Source: a bacterium
Lineage (GTDB): Bacteria; Verrucomicrobiota; Verrucomicrobiia; Limisphaerales; J093
Length of the DNA stretch: 38,791 nt
NCBI GenBank assembly: GCA_021780105.1
Contig: JAJXZJ010000026.1
Location: forward strand, 1-38,791
Reading direction: 5' to 3'
Position 1 is the stretch's first letter; each line of letters opens with the position of its first letter. A program made the position numbers and the translations under genes. The notes under the pieces were generated by a model. That model had not been told where the DNA came from. It ran no database searches and saw only the letters and a list, made by a program, of their open reading frames with translations. Below, one piece after another: positions 1 through 7,146 of the stretch.

Positions 1-104
1 CAAAGCGATTGCCTGACTGTTGCTGTTGGCCGCGTGCCCCCACGCGGCGGCGGCGGCTTGGTTTGGCGGTCAATCATCGCCATCGCGCCGAAACACCCGA
101 AGGC

Positions 105-349
105 CTTCAACCGCAGAGGCACGGAGGCCCAGCGCGACAAGGCCGCAACCGAACCGTTGCGCGCGAAGGTCGCGAAGGCCCTGCAAGCAAGATTTCACCT
201 TCGTTGTCTTCGCAGCCTTCGCGCGACAAACACTCCGCCCAGAACGCGACGATATGGGGAGATAGCACTCCCGAGAAGGCAACGGCACTCACGGCCACGA
301 GGCACGCAGAATCCCTGCTGCTCCGCGACTCGGCGTCTCCGCGGTGAAC
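105..349. repeat. Nested imperfect inverted repeat
   Basis: The outer arms are at about 105-130 (ttcaaccgcagaggcacgga) and 321-349, whose reverse complement begins gttcaccgcggagacgccga. The inner arms are at 160-179 (cgcgcgaaggtcgcgaaggc) and 207-226, whose reverse complement is tcgcgcgaaggctgcgaaga. The result is a long stem with a second stem inside it. The 'accgcagaggcac' type arm is a motif I recall from intergenic repeats of several environmental bacteria; that is recollection, not a search. The rest of 1-451 shows no convincing gene on either strand: short open frames there have no recognisable domain and follow from high GC. Confidence 0.55.
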
Positions 350-451
350 CAGCCCGCTGGCGTCTTCTCAAAGGGCGCGGGGTGCGCCCAAACGAGCACA
401 ACTTGCCGGCTGACTTGGCACGGAACCGGCCAGGTTTATGCGCCAGTTGCC

Positions 452-1348
452 ATGAACTCGATTGACCGGCGGATTTCAGCGGAAGGCCTGCCCGCGGCAC
501 AAGGTTCTTCGCCATGGACTTCATTCACGGGCACGCTGGCCGCCTCCCCGGCAGCCGGCGACCGAAACAGCCGCCAAGGCTTTACGCTCATCGAACTGCT
601 GGTGGTCATTGCCATCATCGCCATCCTGGCGGCGCTGCTGTTACCGGCGTTAAGCCGGGCCAAAGAGATGACCCGTTCTGTCCAATGCAAGAGCAATCTC
701 CATCAAGTGGGGCTGGCCCTTGCCATGTATATCCAGGACAATGGCGGAAAATATCCGGAGTTTCGCCAGTTGGGAGGGGAATGGGATGGGTCCCTGAATG
801 AGCAGGGGATACCTTACTATTTGGCGAGTTGGGTGCCATTACTGTTGCCCTACGAGTCGGGGGCGAGTGCCGTCTTCCTCTGTCCCTCTACGATGGGGCA
901 ACCGACCCCAGCTCGTTTTGCTCCGGACTTTGATCCCAGAGTTCCCTTTTGGTCCGGACCGACCTATGACTACAACACTCGAGGCACAGACCGGCAGAAT
1001 AGCCGCCTGCGACTCGGATTGGCGTGGGCAATTTGTTTTAGATGGCCTTGGGGTGATCCGGGGCTGGGAACCAATGATGTGAATGATGTGCTCGAAACGC
1101 AGGTCAAAGTCCCTTCCGACATGATCGCCTTCAGCGAACCATCTTGTGGCTTTTCCCCATCCGATATTGGCCCTGACCTGTCGTCAAACTCGAGCACTGG
1201 AGGTCTTGGCTTTAACCTAGGCTCTATCGCAAGCTCGCCTGCGAGTTCTGATAATTCTTGGCCCCTACAGTTTCCAACGGATCCGCCGGGCCATAATGGC
1301 AACGCGAATGAACTTTTTGCGACGGCCACGTGGAGGCCCAAAAACTAG
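452..1348 (+). CDS. Type II secretion prepilin-like protein (H-X9-DG family), 3' end out of frame
   Basis: This is a pseudopilin-like surface protein. A class III leader ends in [21 protein letters not shown], with prepilin peptidase cleavage expected before the F and the conserved Glu at mature position 5, followed by a hydrophobic helix and 'LPALSRAKE'. The start at 452 gives a leader of about 42 residues; an in-frame ATG at 344 would make it implausibly long and start inside the inverted repeat. The family normally ends with an H-N-G-x-x-N...F-x-D-G-H-V-E segment and a tail like DNEPHxETW. Here the frame reads [10 protein letters not shown] and then ATATWRPKN and stops. The missing FCDGHVE segment lies in the -1 frame from 1318, so one base is lost (or slippage occurs) in the T run at 1314-1318. 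The intact product would be about 324 residues. Confidence 0.85.
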   Translation: MNSIDRRISAEGLPAAQGSSPWTSFTGTLAASPAAGDRNSRQGFTLIELLVVIAIIAILAALLLPALSRAKEMTRSVQCKSNLHQVGLALAMYIQDNGGKYPEFRQLGGEWDGSLNEQGIPYYLASWVPLLLPYESGASAVFLCPSTMGQPTPARFAPDFDPRVPFWSGPTYDYNTRGTDRQNSRLRLGLAWAICFRWPWGDPGLGTNDVNDVLETQVKVPSDMIAFSEPSCGFSPSDIGPDLSSNSSTGGLGFNLGSIASSPASSDNSWPLQFPTDPPGHNGNANELFATATWRPKN

Positions 1349-1425
1349 CGGCTTGGGTGGCGCCGACCGACCAGGCGCGACGCCGGTGGAACATTGATAA
1401 CGAGCCGCACCGGGAAACTTGGTAG
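1318..1425 (+). other. Out-of-frame C-terminal continuation of the prepilin-like gene
   Basis: Reading from T1318 gives [13 protein letters not shown], then a segment ending RRRWNIDNEPHRETW and a TAG at 1423-1425. This is the canonical end of verrucomicrobial and planctomycetal H-X9-DG proteins, so these 35 codons were or are part of the upstream gene. The join is at ctttttgcg: five T where six would keep the frame. Confidence 0.85.
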
Positions 1426-1518
1426 GCCGCGCTGCTTCACGCTGGACCGGCTGTGGTCGCTCTGTTGGCACAAGGACTACGTTCCGCCGGCAAAGCGGCC
1501 GGGATTGAAATGAGATAA

Positions 1519-1785
1519 AGTCCGTCCGCGAGCCAATCAGGGCCGACCTGCTGTTCGGCCGGAACGTTGCTCACGTTGGGACCGGTCACGGCCATGCCCG
1601 GCGGGGCGATGGCGGTGACAATCGCAGGCGCGTTGGGAGACACGTGGCAAATCCAGGCCTCGACCGATCTGCTCAACTGGTCAACACTGTCCACGGTGAC
1701 GATCACCAACGTGCCCATGCAGTTTCTGGACGAGGGCGCAACCAATCTCCCGCACCGGTTTTACCGCGGCGTGGGGAGTGATTAA
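1519..1785 (+). pseudogene. Remnant of a secreted protein C-terminal module
   Basis: The frame is open from just after a TAA at 1516 to the TAA after 1782. It contains a segment like GDTWQIQASTDLLNWSTL followed by TVTITNVPMQF and HRFYRGV. I recognise this as the last part of large extracellular proteins common in Verrucomicrobia, where it forms a beta-sandwich-like end module ('...STDLLNWT...RFYR'). Here there is no signal peptide and no body of a larger protein. An internal ATG at 1600 or TTG at 1567 could start a product of 60-72 residues, but a decayed 3' fragment is more likely. Confidence 0.5.
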
Positions 1786-1919
1786 GGGTGGTTTGTGACC
1801 ACCGGTCAGTGGTTTCCATCCTGTTGAGTTTACAGCCAGCCGGGCGACACAAGGGCCGCCAGATCCCCGCCGGCGCAAACTTCCTCGCCGCAGATCGAGC
1901 GGCGCGCTACCGTGCCGGC

Positions 1920-2270
1920 ATGGCTGATCGTATCGCCGACCTCACCGCTGAAATCCGCGCCTTCCGCGACGCCCGCGACTGGCGGCAGTTTCACGCGCCC
2001 AAGGAACTCGCCGTGGCCATCGTCGTCGAGGCCGGCGAACTGCTGGAACATTTTGTCTGGCTGGACGCCACGCAGTCGGAACAGCGCGCCGGCGAGCGGC
2101 GGGACGCAATTGCCGGCGAAATCGCCGATGTGGCGATCCTCCTGTTTGAACTGGCGGATAATCTCGGGCTGGACCTTGCCGCGGTCATGCGCGCCAAGCT
2201 CGCCCGCAACGCGGCGCGCTACCCGGTGAGCAAGGCGCGCGGTTCCAACAAGAAATACAACGAGCTGTGA
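1920..2270 (+). CDS. MazG-like nucleotide pyrophosphohydrolase
   Basis: This 116-residue all-alpha protein resembles the small MazG-like/dCTPase (RS21-C6) group, which hydrolyses (d)NTPs to the monophosphate and pyrophosphate and cleans the nucleotide pool in the cytoplasm. The metal-binding signature is visible as E-x2-E in 'VVEAGELLEHF' and E-x2-D in 'AGEIADVAILLFELAD'. The C-terminus 'ARNAARYPVSKARGSNKKYNEL' is typical of the family. The ATG at 1920 starts MADRIADL directly before the first helix; upstream in-frame codons have no matching sequence. Its stop overlaps the GTG start of rsmH (GTGA, 2267-2270), so the two are probably translated together. Confidence 0.87.
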   Translation: MADRIADLTAEIRAFRDARDWRQFHAPKELAVAIVVEAGELLEHFVWLDATQSEQRAGERRDAIAGEIADVAILLFELADNLGLDLAAVMRAKLARNAARYPVSKARGSNKKYNEL

Positions 2271-3355
2271 ACGACGAAAAACCGGCCGTCCCGGCGCCCA
2301 CGTCCGACCCTCAACCGGCGCCCGCCGCCGTTCCGCATCGGCGCCGGCCGCGCTACGCCGGGAAATATCCGCGCCGGTTCGAGGAGAAATACAAGGAACG
2401 CAACCCAGCGCGCTACGGCGACACGGTGGCCAAAATCCTCGCGTCTGGCAAAACCCCCGCCGGCACGCACCGGCCGATCATGGTGGCGGAGGTGCTGGCC
2501 GCGCTCGCGCCGCAGCCGGGCGAAGTGGCGGTGGACGCCACCCTCGGCCACGGCGGTCACGCGCAGGAACTCCTGGCCCGCCTGCGGCCCGGCGGGCGGC
2601 TGCTGGGGCTGGACGCGGACCCGATCGAGCTGCCGAAAACCGAGGCCCGCCTCCACGCGCTGGGTTTCAGGCCGGCGGAATTCACCGCGCATCACAGCAA
2701 CTTCGCCGGCCTGCCGCGTGTCCTCGCCGCCGCCGGGTTGGCCGGCGCGGATTGCGTCCTTGCCGACCTCGGCGTGTCTTCGATGCAATTGGATGATCCG
2801 GCGCGCGGGTTCACGGCGAAGTTTGCCGGACCGCTCGACCTGCGCATGAACCCGCGCCACGGCCAGCCGGCGTCCGCGCTCCTCGCCAGCCTCGAACCCA
2901 CCGAGCTGGCGGCGGCGCTGGCGGAAAACGCCGACGAACCGAACGCAGCCCTTCTCGCGCACGCCCTCGCCGGCCGGATTTTCGCGACCACGACCGAGCT
3001 GGCGCGCGCCGTTCGCGAAGCCCTGCCACGGTCGGGCCGCGACGGTGCGGAACTCGCCGTGCGCCGGGTTTTCCAGGCGCTGCGCATCGCGGTGAACGAC
3101 GAGTTCTCCGCGCTCGACACGTTCCTGCGCGTGCTCCCATCGTGCCTGAACTCAGGCGGTCGCGTGGCAATCTTGACGTTCCATTCCGGCGAAGACCGGC
3201 GGGTGAAAAAGTCTTTTGAAGCGGGCCTCTGCGCGGGCATTTACGCCGCGATTGCGGACGAGGTCATTCGTCCGTCACCGGAAGAGCGGCACGCCAACCC
3301 GCGTTCGGCGTCGGCGAAACTCCGCTGGGCGCGCAAAAACGCCGGCGCGGTTTGA
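2267..3355 (+). CDS. rsmH: 16S rRNA (cytosine(1402)-N(4))-methyltransferase RsmH (MraW)
   Basis: It methylates N4 of C1402 in the decoding centre of 16S rRNA using S-adenosylmethionine. 'HRPIMVAEVLAAL' and the SAM loop 'DATLGHGGHAQELL' (about residue 90) are followed by 'LADLGVSSMQLDDPARGF', 'LDLRMNP', 'VRRVFQALRIAVNDE' and 'ILTFHSGEDRRVKKSF'. The usual text of the last motif is FHSLEDRxVK, so Leu is replaced by Gly. At 362 residues it is longer than typical (about 310) because of a Pro/Ala- and Arg-rich N-terminal extension of about 65 residues. It is not in the division/cell-wall cluster where rsmH usually sits, so it could be a second copy. The GTG start overlaps the upstream gene. Its stop codon lies in the loop of a hairpin. 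Confidence 0.88.
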   Translation: MNDEKPAVPAPTSDPQPAPAAVPHRRRPRYAGKYPRRFEEKYKERNPARYGDTVAKILASGKTPAGTHRPIMVAEVLAALAPQPGEVAVDATLGHGGHAQELLARLRPGGRLLGLDADPIELPKTEARLHALGFRPAEFTAHHSNFAGLPRVLAAAGLAGADCVLADLGVSSMQLDDPARGFTAKFAGPLDLRMNPRHGQPASALLASLEPTELAAALAENADEPNAALLAHALAGRIFATTTELARAVREALPRSGRDGAELAVRRVFQALRIAVNDEFSALDTFLRVLPSCLNSGGRVAILTFHSGEDRRVKKSFEAGLCAGIYAAIADEVIRPSPEERHANPRSASAKLRWARKNAGAV

Positions 3356-3365
3356 CGCGCCGGCG
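3335..3365 (-). terminator. Rho-independent terminator of the oxidoreductase gene, nested in the rsmH stop
   Basis: There is a perfect 10-bp stem, cgccggcgcg (3340-3349) and cgcgccggcg (3356-3365), with a 6-nt loop containing the rsmH TGA. On the minus strand the stem is followed by five T (A run at 3335-3339), which makes it a classical terminator for the minus-strand gene ending at 3398. On the plus strand there is no T run, so it would only be a 3' stabilising hairpin for rsmH. Confidence 0.7.
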
Positions 3366-3397
3366 ATGACGATTTCGTTGCGACCGGATTGGCCGGC

Positions 3398-4732
3398 TCA
3401 GGACAGGCCCTTGACGTGCCAGCCGCTGCGGTAGGACCGGCGGACGAAGTGGTTCGCCTCGCCGACGTTCGTGAATTTCAGCTTCGCGGCGTTCCATTCC
3501 AGCGTCGTGTGCGGGAAGCGTGTGGCCACGCTGCCCAGCAGCACGGACTCGGTGAGCGGGCCGGCGTAATCGAAGTTTGCCGAGGCCCGGCCATTGCCAC
3601 GGACCGCCTCGACCCACTGCTTCCAATGGTCGTCGCCCGGAACCCGCGGCACGGGATAATTGTCATACTGCGCCTCCGGCAACAACCGCGGGGCGGCGAT
3701 GTGCGGCAGGAGCAGCACGCCTTTCGTGCCAACGAAAATGGATCCCTGGTCCGGCAGCGGCTCGGAACCGATGAGCGCCTGGATGTCCTTCGGCGGCCGC
3801 TGGTCGCCGTCATACCAGGTGACGTTCACGGTGCTGCCCTCGGTGTATTGCGTGCCGGGGAAGACGTAGTGGATGACTGCGTCCGTGGCCCAGTTCCACT
3901 GGTTCGGCGTCGGGCCTTCCGACCGGACGGAAACCGGCGCCGTAAGGCTCAGCGAGTTGAACACGGGGTCGTAAATGTGGCAGCCCATGTCGCCAAAGGT
4001 GCCCGTGCCGAAATCAAGGCGCTTGCGCCAGTTGCCGGGGTGGTAATAGCCGTCACCGATGAACGGCCGTTTCGCCGCGATGCCCAGCCACAGGTCCCAG
4101 TTGAACTCCGGCGGCACGGGATCGGAACGGTCCGGCCGCGGCGTCATGTCACCCCACTTCTTGTTGCTCCAGGTGTGGACCTCGCGAACCTTGCCGATGG
4201 CCAGGTCCTGGATCAGCCGCACCGCGAGCCGGTATTCCGAGGCGGAGTGAATCTGGATGCCCATCTGCGTGACGAGATGGTGCTTGCGCGCGTAAAGCGT
4301 CAGTTGCCGCGTCTCGTAGAGGTCGTGCGTCAGCGGCTTCTCGCAATAAACGTGCTTGCCCAGCTCCATCGCGGACATCGCGATCGGCGCGTGCATGTGG
4401 TCGGGCACCGAGACATTGACGCAATCAAGCTCCTTTTCTTTTTCGAGCAACTGGCGCCAATCCTGGTAAATCCGCGCGTCGGGGAATTTCTTTTTCACGT
4501 CGGCGGTGTGGCTGAGATCCACGTCGGCCACCGCAACGAGCCGGATGGCCGGATGGCGGCAGATCGCCTCAAGGTCCGCGCCGGCCTGGCCGCTGGCGCC
4601 AAAACTGGCGTGGTGGACGATTTCGCTCGGCGGAGCCGAAAGCAGATGACGGGTGAAAAACGGCACGGCCAATCCGGCAAGGCCGACCTGCCGGAGGAAC
4701 GTGCGACGACTGGAACGAAACTCGGATTGCAT
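3398..4732 (-). CDS. Gfo/Idh/MocA family oxidoreductase, Tat-exported
   Basis: This is a NAD(P)-dependent sugar or cyclitol dehydrogenase family protein of 444 residues. The Tat signal is 'SSRRTFLRQVGLAGLAVPFF'. The nucleotide fold follows with 'IRLVAVADVD' and the signature 'YCEKPLTHDLYETRQL' (the EKP motif with the catalytic Lys), then the C-terminal alpha/beta domain ('WGDMTPRPDRSDPVPP', 'FGDMGCHIYDPV'). The usual GxGxxG loop is poorly kept: the region before 'FGASGQAG' reads EIVHHASFGASGQAGAD. The ATG at 4732 places the twin arginine 8-9 residues in; a longer frame to 4834 only adds unrelated residues. It is divergent from the GH127-like gene 101 bp away, which suggests a shared sugar-processing role. 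The substrate cannot be read from sequence. Confidence 0.88.
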   Translation of the reverse strand: MQSEFRSSRRTFLRQVGLAGLAVPFFTRHLLSAPPSEIVHHASFGASGQAGADLEAICRHPAIRLVAVADVDLSHTADVKKKFPDARIYQDWRQLLEKEKELDCVNVSVPDHMHAPIAMSAMELGKHVYCEKPLTHDLYETRQLTLYARKHHLVTQMGIQIHSASEYRLAVRLIQDLAIGKVREVHTWSNKKWGDMTPRPDRSDPVPPEFNWDLWLGIAAKRPFIGDGYYHPGNWRKRLDFGTGTFGDMGCHIYDPVFNSLSLTAPVSVRSEGPTPNQWNWATDAVIHYVFPGTQYTEGSTVNVTWYDGDQRPPKDIQALIGSEPLPDQGSIFVGTKGVLLLPHIAAPRLLPEAQYDNYPVPRVPGDDHWKQWVEAVRGNGRASANFDYAGPLTESVLLGSVATRFPHTTLEWNAAKLKFTNVGEANHFVRRSYRSGWHVKGLS

Positions 4733-4833
4733 GGCGGGACACTTACCGGATCGCCCCGATTCTGGCAACCCCGGAAACGCGCCGGCAATTGCGTTGCACC
4801 CCGGCCGCCCGGCCGGCATCCTCTGTTTTCGCA

Positions 4834-7083
4834 ATGAACTTCATCCTCCACTCGTGTCCGAATCGCCCCCTGGCCCGGTGGCTCACCGTGGTTCTGGGAC
4901 TGGTCGCACTCGCGTCGGCTGGCACCGGCTCCGCCGGCGTGATGCCTGCCTGGTCCACACCCGCGTGGACACCGATCGCCGACGTGCAACTGAAGGGCGC
5001 CTGGGATCGGCATTTCCACGCTGCGTGCGCCCGCCTGCACGCCCCGCCGCTGGGTGATCCGGGTTACGTGCTGGCCGACGTGGCCCTCGACCGCAAACGC
5101 ATTTTCACCGAATACAGCGGCGACATTTCCGGGCGCATGATCGGCGCGGAGGCGTTTCTTGCCGGCACCTCGCCGGCCGAGGCGGCGACGCTGACGAACC
5201 TCGTGGCCGGCGTGGCGCGCTGCCAGAAGCCCGACGGTCACTTCGGCGCCATGCAGCACCTGCCGTCGCTGAACCGCGCCTTCGACATGCCGATCCTCTG
5301 GGGCAACGGCCGGCTGCTCATCGGCCTCATGGAGGCTTACGCGGAGACGGGCAACGCCACCGCCCTCGCCGCGGCGCACCGGCTGGGCGATTATTACGTG
5401 GCAACCGACGCCGTTTACTGCCGGGCGGAAAATCTGCAAACCGTCGGCGGGGATTTTGCCGATGCGTTTTCGACCTGTGATTTCTCAAGCATCGAGGGGC
5501 TGGTGGCGCTGGCGCGAACGACGCAGGATGCGCGGTATCGCCGCCAGGCCGAACGCATCGCCGCGCTGGCGGTCACGCTGCCGTCCCTCGACAACCTGCA
5601 CAGTCACGGCCGGCTCACAACGCTGCGCGGCCTGGTGAGCCTTTACGAACTGACCGGCGACCGGCGGTGGCTCGCCGCGGCGGAGCGCGACTGGCAGACG
5701 ATTTTCGAACGCTACCGCCTGCCGACCGGCGGCGTAAGCGAGCGTTTTGCCCGCAACGACGGACGGGATGAGGGCTGCGCCGTCGCCGACTGGCTGCGTT
5801 TCAATTTGGTCCTCTGGCGCGCCACCGGCCGGGGCACGTATCTGGACGAAGCCGAGCGTTGCCTGAAGAACCATTTCTTCTTCAATCAATTCGCGTCCGG
5901 TGGTTCCGGGCACCGGCCCTACACGCTGCTCAACAGCGAGCCGGTGGCCTTCGCCGGCGGCGGCACCGAGGCTTACTGGTGCTGCTGCGAACACTGGCCC
6001 CGCGCAATGGAGGACGTGGCGCGCCTGGCCGTCACCTCCGCGCCGGACGGGCTGCGCGTCAATCTGGCTGTGGACGCGGCGGTGAAACTCGCTTCCGCCG
6101 GCACGGAATGGCGGGTGAACGCCGCCGAAACCGCCGACGGCTTGCGCGTGGAAATCACGCCGCAGAAAACCGTGAAGGCCACGCTCCACCTGCACCGGCC
6201 GGCGTGGGCTGAGGCGGCGAAAGTGCAGGCGCCGCGCGGATTCAACGTCACGACCGCCGGCGACGAGTGGCGCGTGACCGGCCGCTGGACGCACCGCCAG
6301 GCCGTGCAAATCCAGTTTCATTCGGCGGTGCGCACAGAGCGGACCGCCGTGGGTGCCACGGTATTTTTGCGCGGAAACGATGTGCTGGTCGCGCACGCCG
6401 TCCCGGCCAACGCTTGGCTGTTTCAGTCCAACTGGAAATCGCTGCCAGCGGTGGCGGGCGAACCGGTGTTCGCGCCGGGCGCCGCGAGCGCCGTGGTTCC
6501 GGCGGTCGTTGGCGCGGCGTGGGTGCATTCGTTGGAACTGGCGCCGATGCGCGCACGGGACGGCGCGTTCCCGCACAAGTGCTGGTTCGAGTTTGGCGCG
6601 ACCAGCCAGAATGTCGCCAGCGGACTGGACGAAACGGCAGACAAAACAACCGCGTTTTACCTGACGCTGGCAGCCACCGCGCCCGGTCGCGTGGTGCTCA
6701 ACGGGCGGGAAATTGCGCGCGGCGGCGGGAATTCGCCGGTGGACGGTTTTCAGCGGCAGTTGCCCGCCGGCGGCAACACGCTGCTCGTGGTGTGCGACGC
6801 GGCGGAGAATCCAGCCCAGCCGCCGGGCGTGATCGCCGGGATGTCTGGCTGCGTGGCCACGCCGGGCGCGTGGCAGGTCCGCGCCTGCACGACGGAGGAA
6901 GCGCAGCGCGGCGCCGCAGCGCTGGCAGCGTTGGAAGGCTGGCAAAATGCGGCGGCCTTCGATTCGAAGCGGGTTCCCTCGCGGGAAAATCAGACCTCCG
7001 TGCTGGAGGATTTGGCACCGGACTGGGTCACGGGCGCGACGACCGCGGAGAAACCGATGCTGGTGTTCCGGAGAACCTGGTAG
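4834..7083 (+). CDS. GH127-like glycoside hydrolase (putative beta-L-arabinofuranosidase)
   Basis: A 749-residue protein with an N-terminal hydrophobic export segment ('WLTVVLGLVALASAGTGSAG'), an (alpha/alpha) barrel catalytic domain and beta-sandwich C-terminal part. GH127 enzymes use a zinc-bound cysteine as nucleophile. The matching residues are visible: E313-G-C315 ('RDEGCAVADW', the ExC pair) and C383-C385 ('YWCCCEHWPR', the CC nucleophile/zinc pair). 'VARCQKPDGHFGAM' and 'GRLLIGLMEAY' also fit the family barrel. The third adjacent Cys is unusual to my knowledge. In related families (GH146 and others) substrates differ, so arabinofuranosidase activity is a best guess. The ATG at 4834 is chosen because it precedes the signal peptide; the gene has no Shine-Dalgarno sequence. 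Confidence 0.8.
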   Translation: MNFILHSCPNRPLARWLTVVLGLVALASAGTGSAGVMPAWSTPAWTPIADVQLKGAWDRHFHAACARLHAPPLGDPGYVLADVALDRKRIFTEYSGDISGRMIGAEAFLAGTSPAEAATLTNLVAGVARCQKPDGHFGAMQHLPSLNRAFDMPILWGNGRLLIGLMEAYAETGNATALAAAHRLGDYYVATDAVYCRAENLQTVGGDFADAFSTCDFSSIEGLVALARTTQDARYRRQAERIAALAVTLPSLDNLHSHGRLTTLRGLVSLYELTGDRRWLAAAERDWQTIFERYRLPTGGVSERFARNDGRDEGCAVADWLRFNLVLWRATGRGTYLDEAERCLKNHFFFNQFASGGSGHRPYTLLNSEPVAFAGGGTEAYWCCCEHWPRAMEDVARLAVTSAPDGLRVNLAVDAAVKLASAGTEWRVNAAETADGLRVEITPQKTVKATLHLHRPAWAEAAKVQAPRGFNVTTAGDEWRVTGRWTHRQAVQIQFHSAVRTERTAVGATVFLRGNDVLVAHAVPANAWLFQSNWKSLPAVAGEPVFAPGAASAVVPAVVGAAWVHSLELAPMRARDGAFPHKCWFEFGATSQNVASGLDETADKTTAFYLTLAATAPGRVVLNGREIARGGGNSPVDGFQRQLPAGGNTLLVVCDAAENPAQPPGVIAGMSGCVATPGAWQVRACTTEEAQRGAAALAALEGWQNAAAFDSKRVPSRENQTSVLEDLAPDWVTGATTAEKPMLVFRRTW

Positions 7084-7146
7084 CAACGGCCGGGCGCGTT
7101 GTGCGTCGCCCGACCGCGTCGTTCTCCGGGCCTGCCACCGGTGCCA

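Noticed and set aside
3389..4837. Long plus-strand open frame opposite the first oxidoreductase
   Set aside because: The minus-strand frame carries a Tat signal and the EKP motif; the plus-strand frame matches nothing.
7090..7110. Possible terminator hairpin cgggcg...cgcccg between convergent genes
   Set aside because: Only a 6-bp stem with a 9-10 nt loop and no T run on either strand; common by chance at this GC content.
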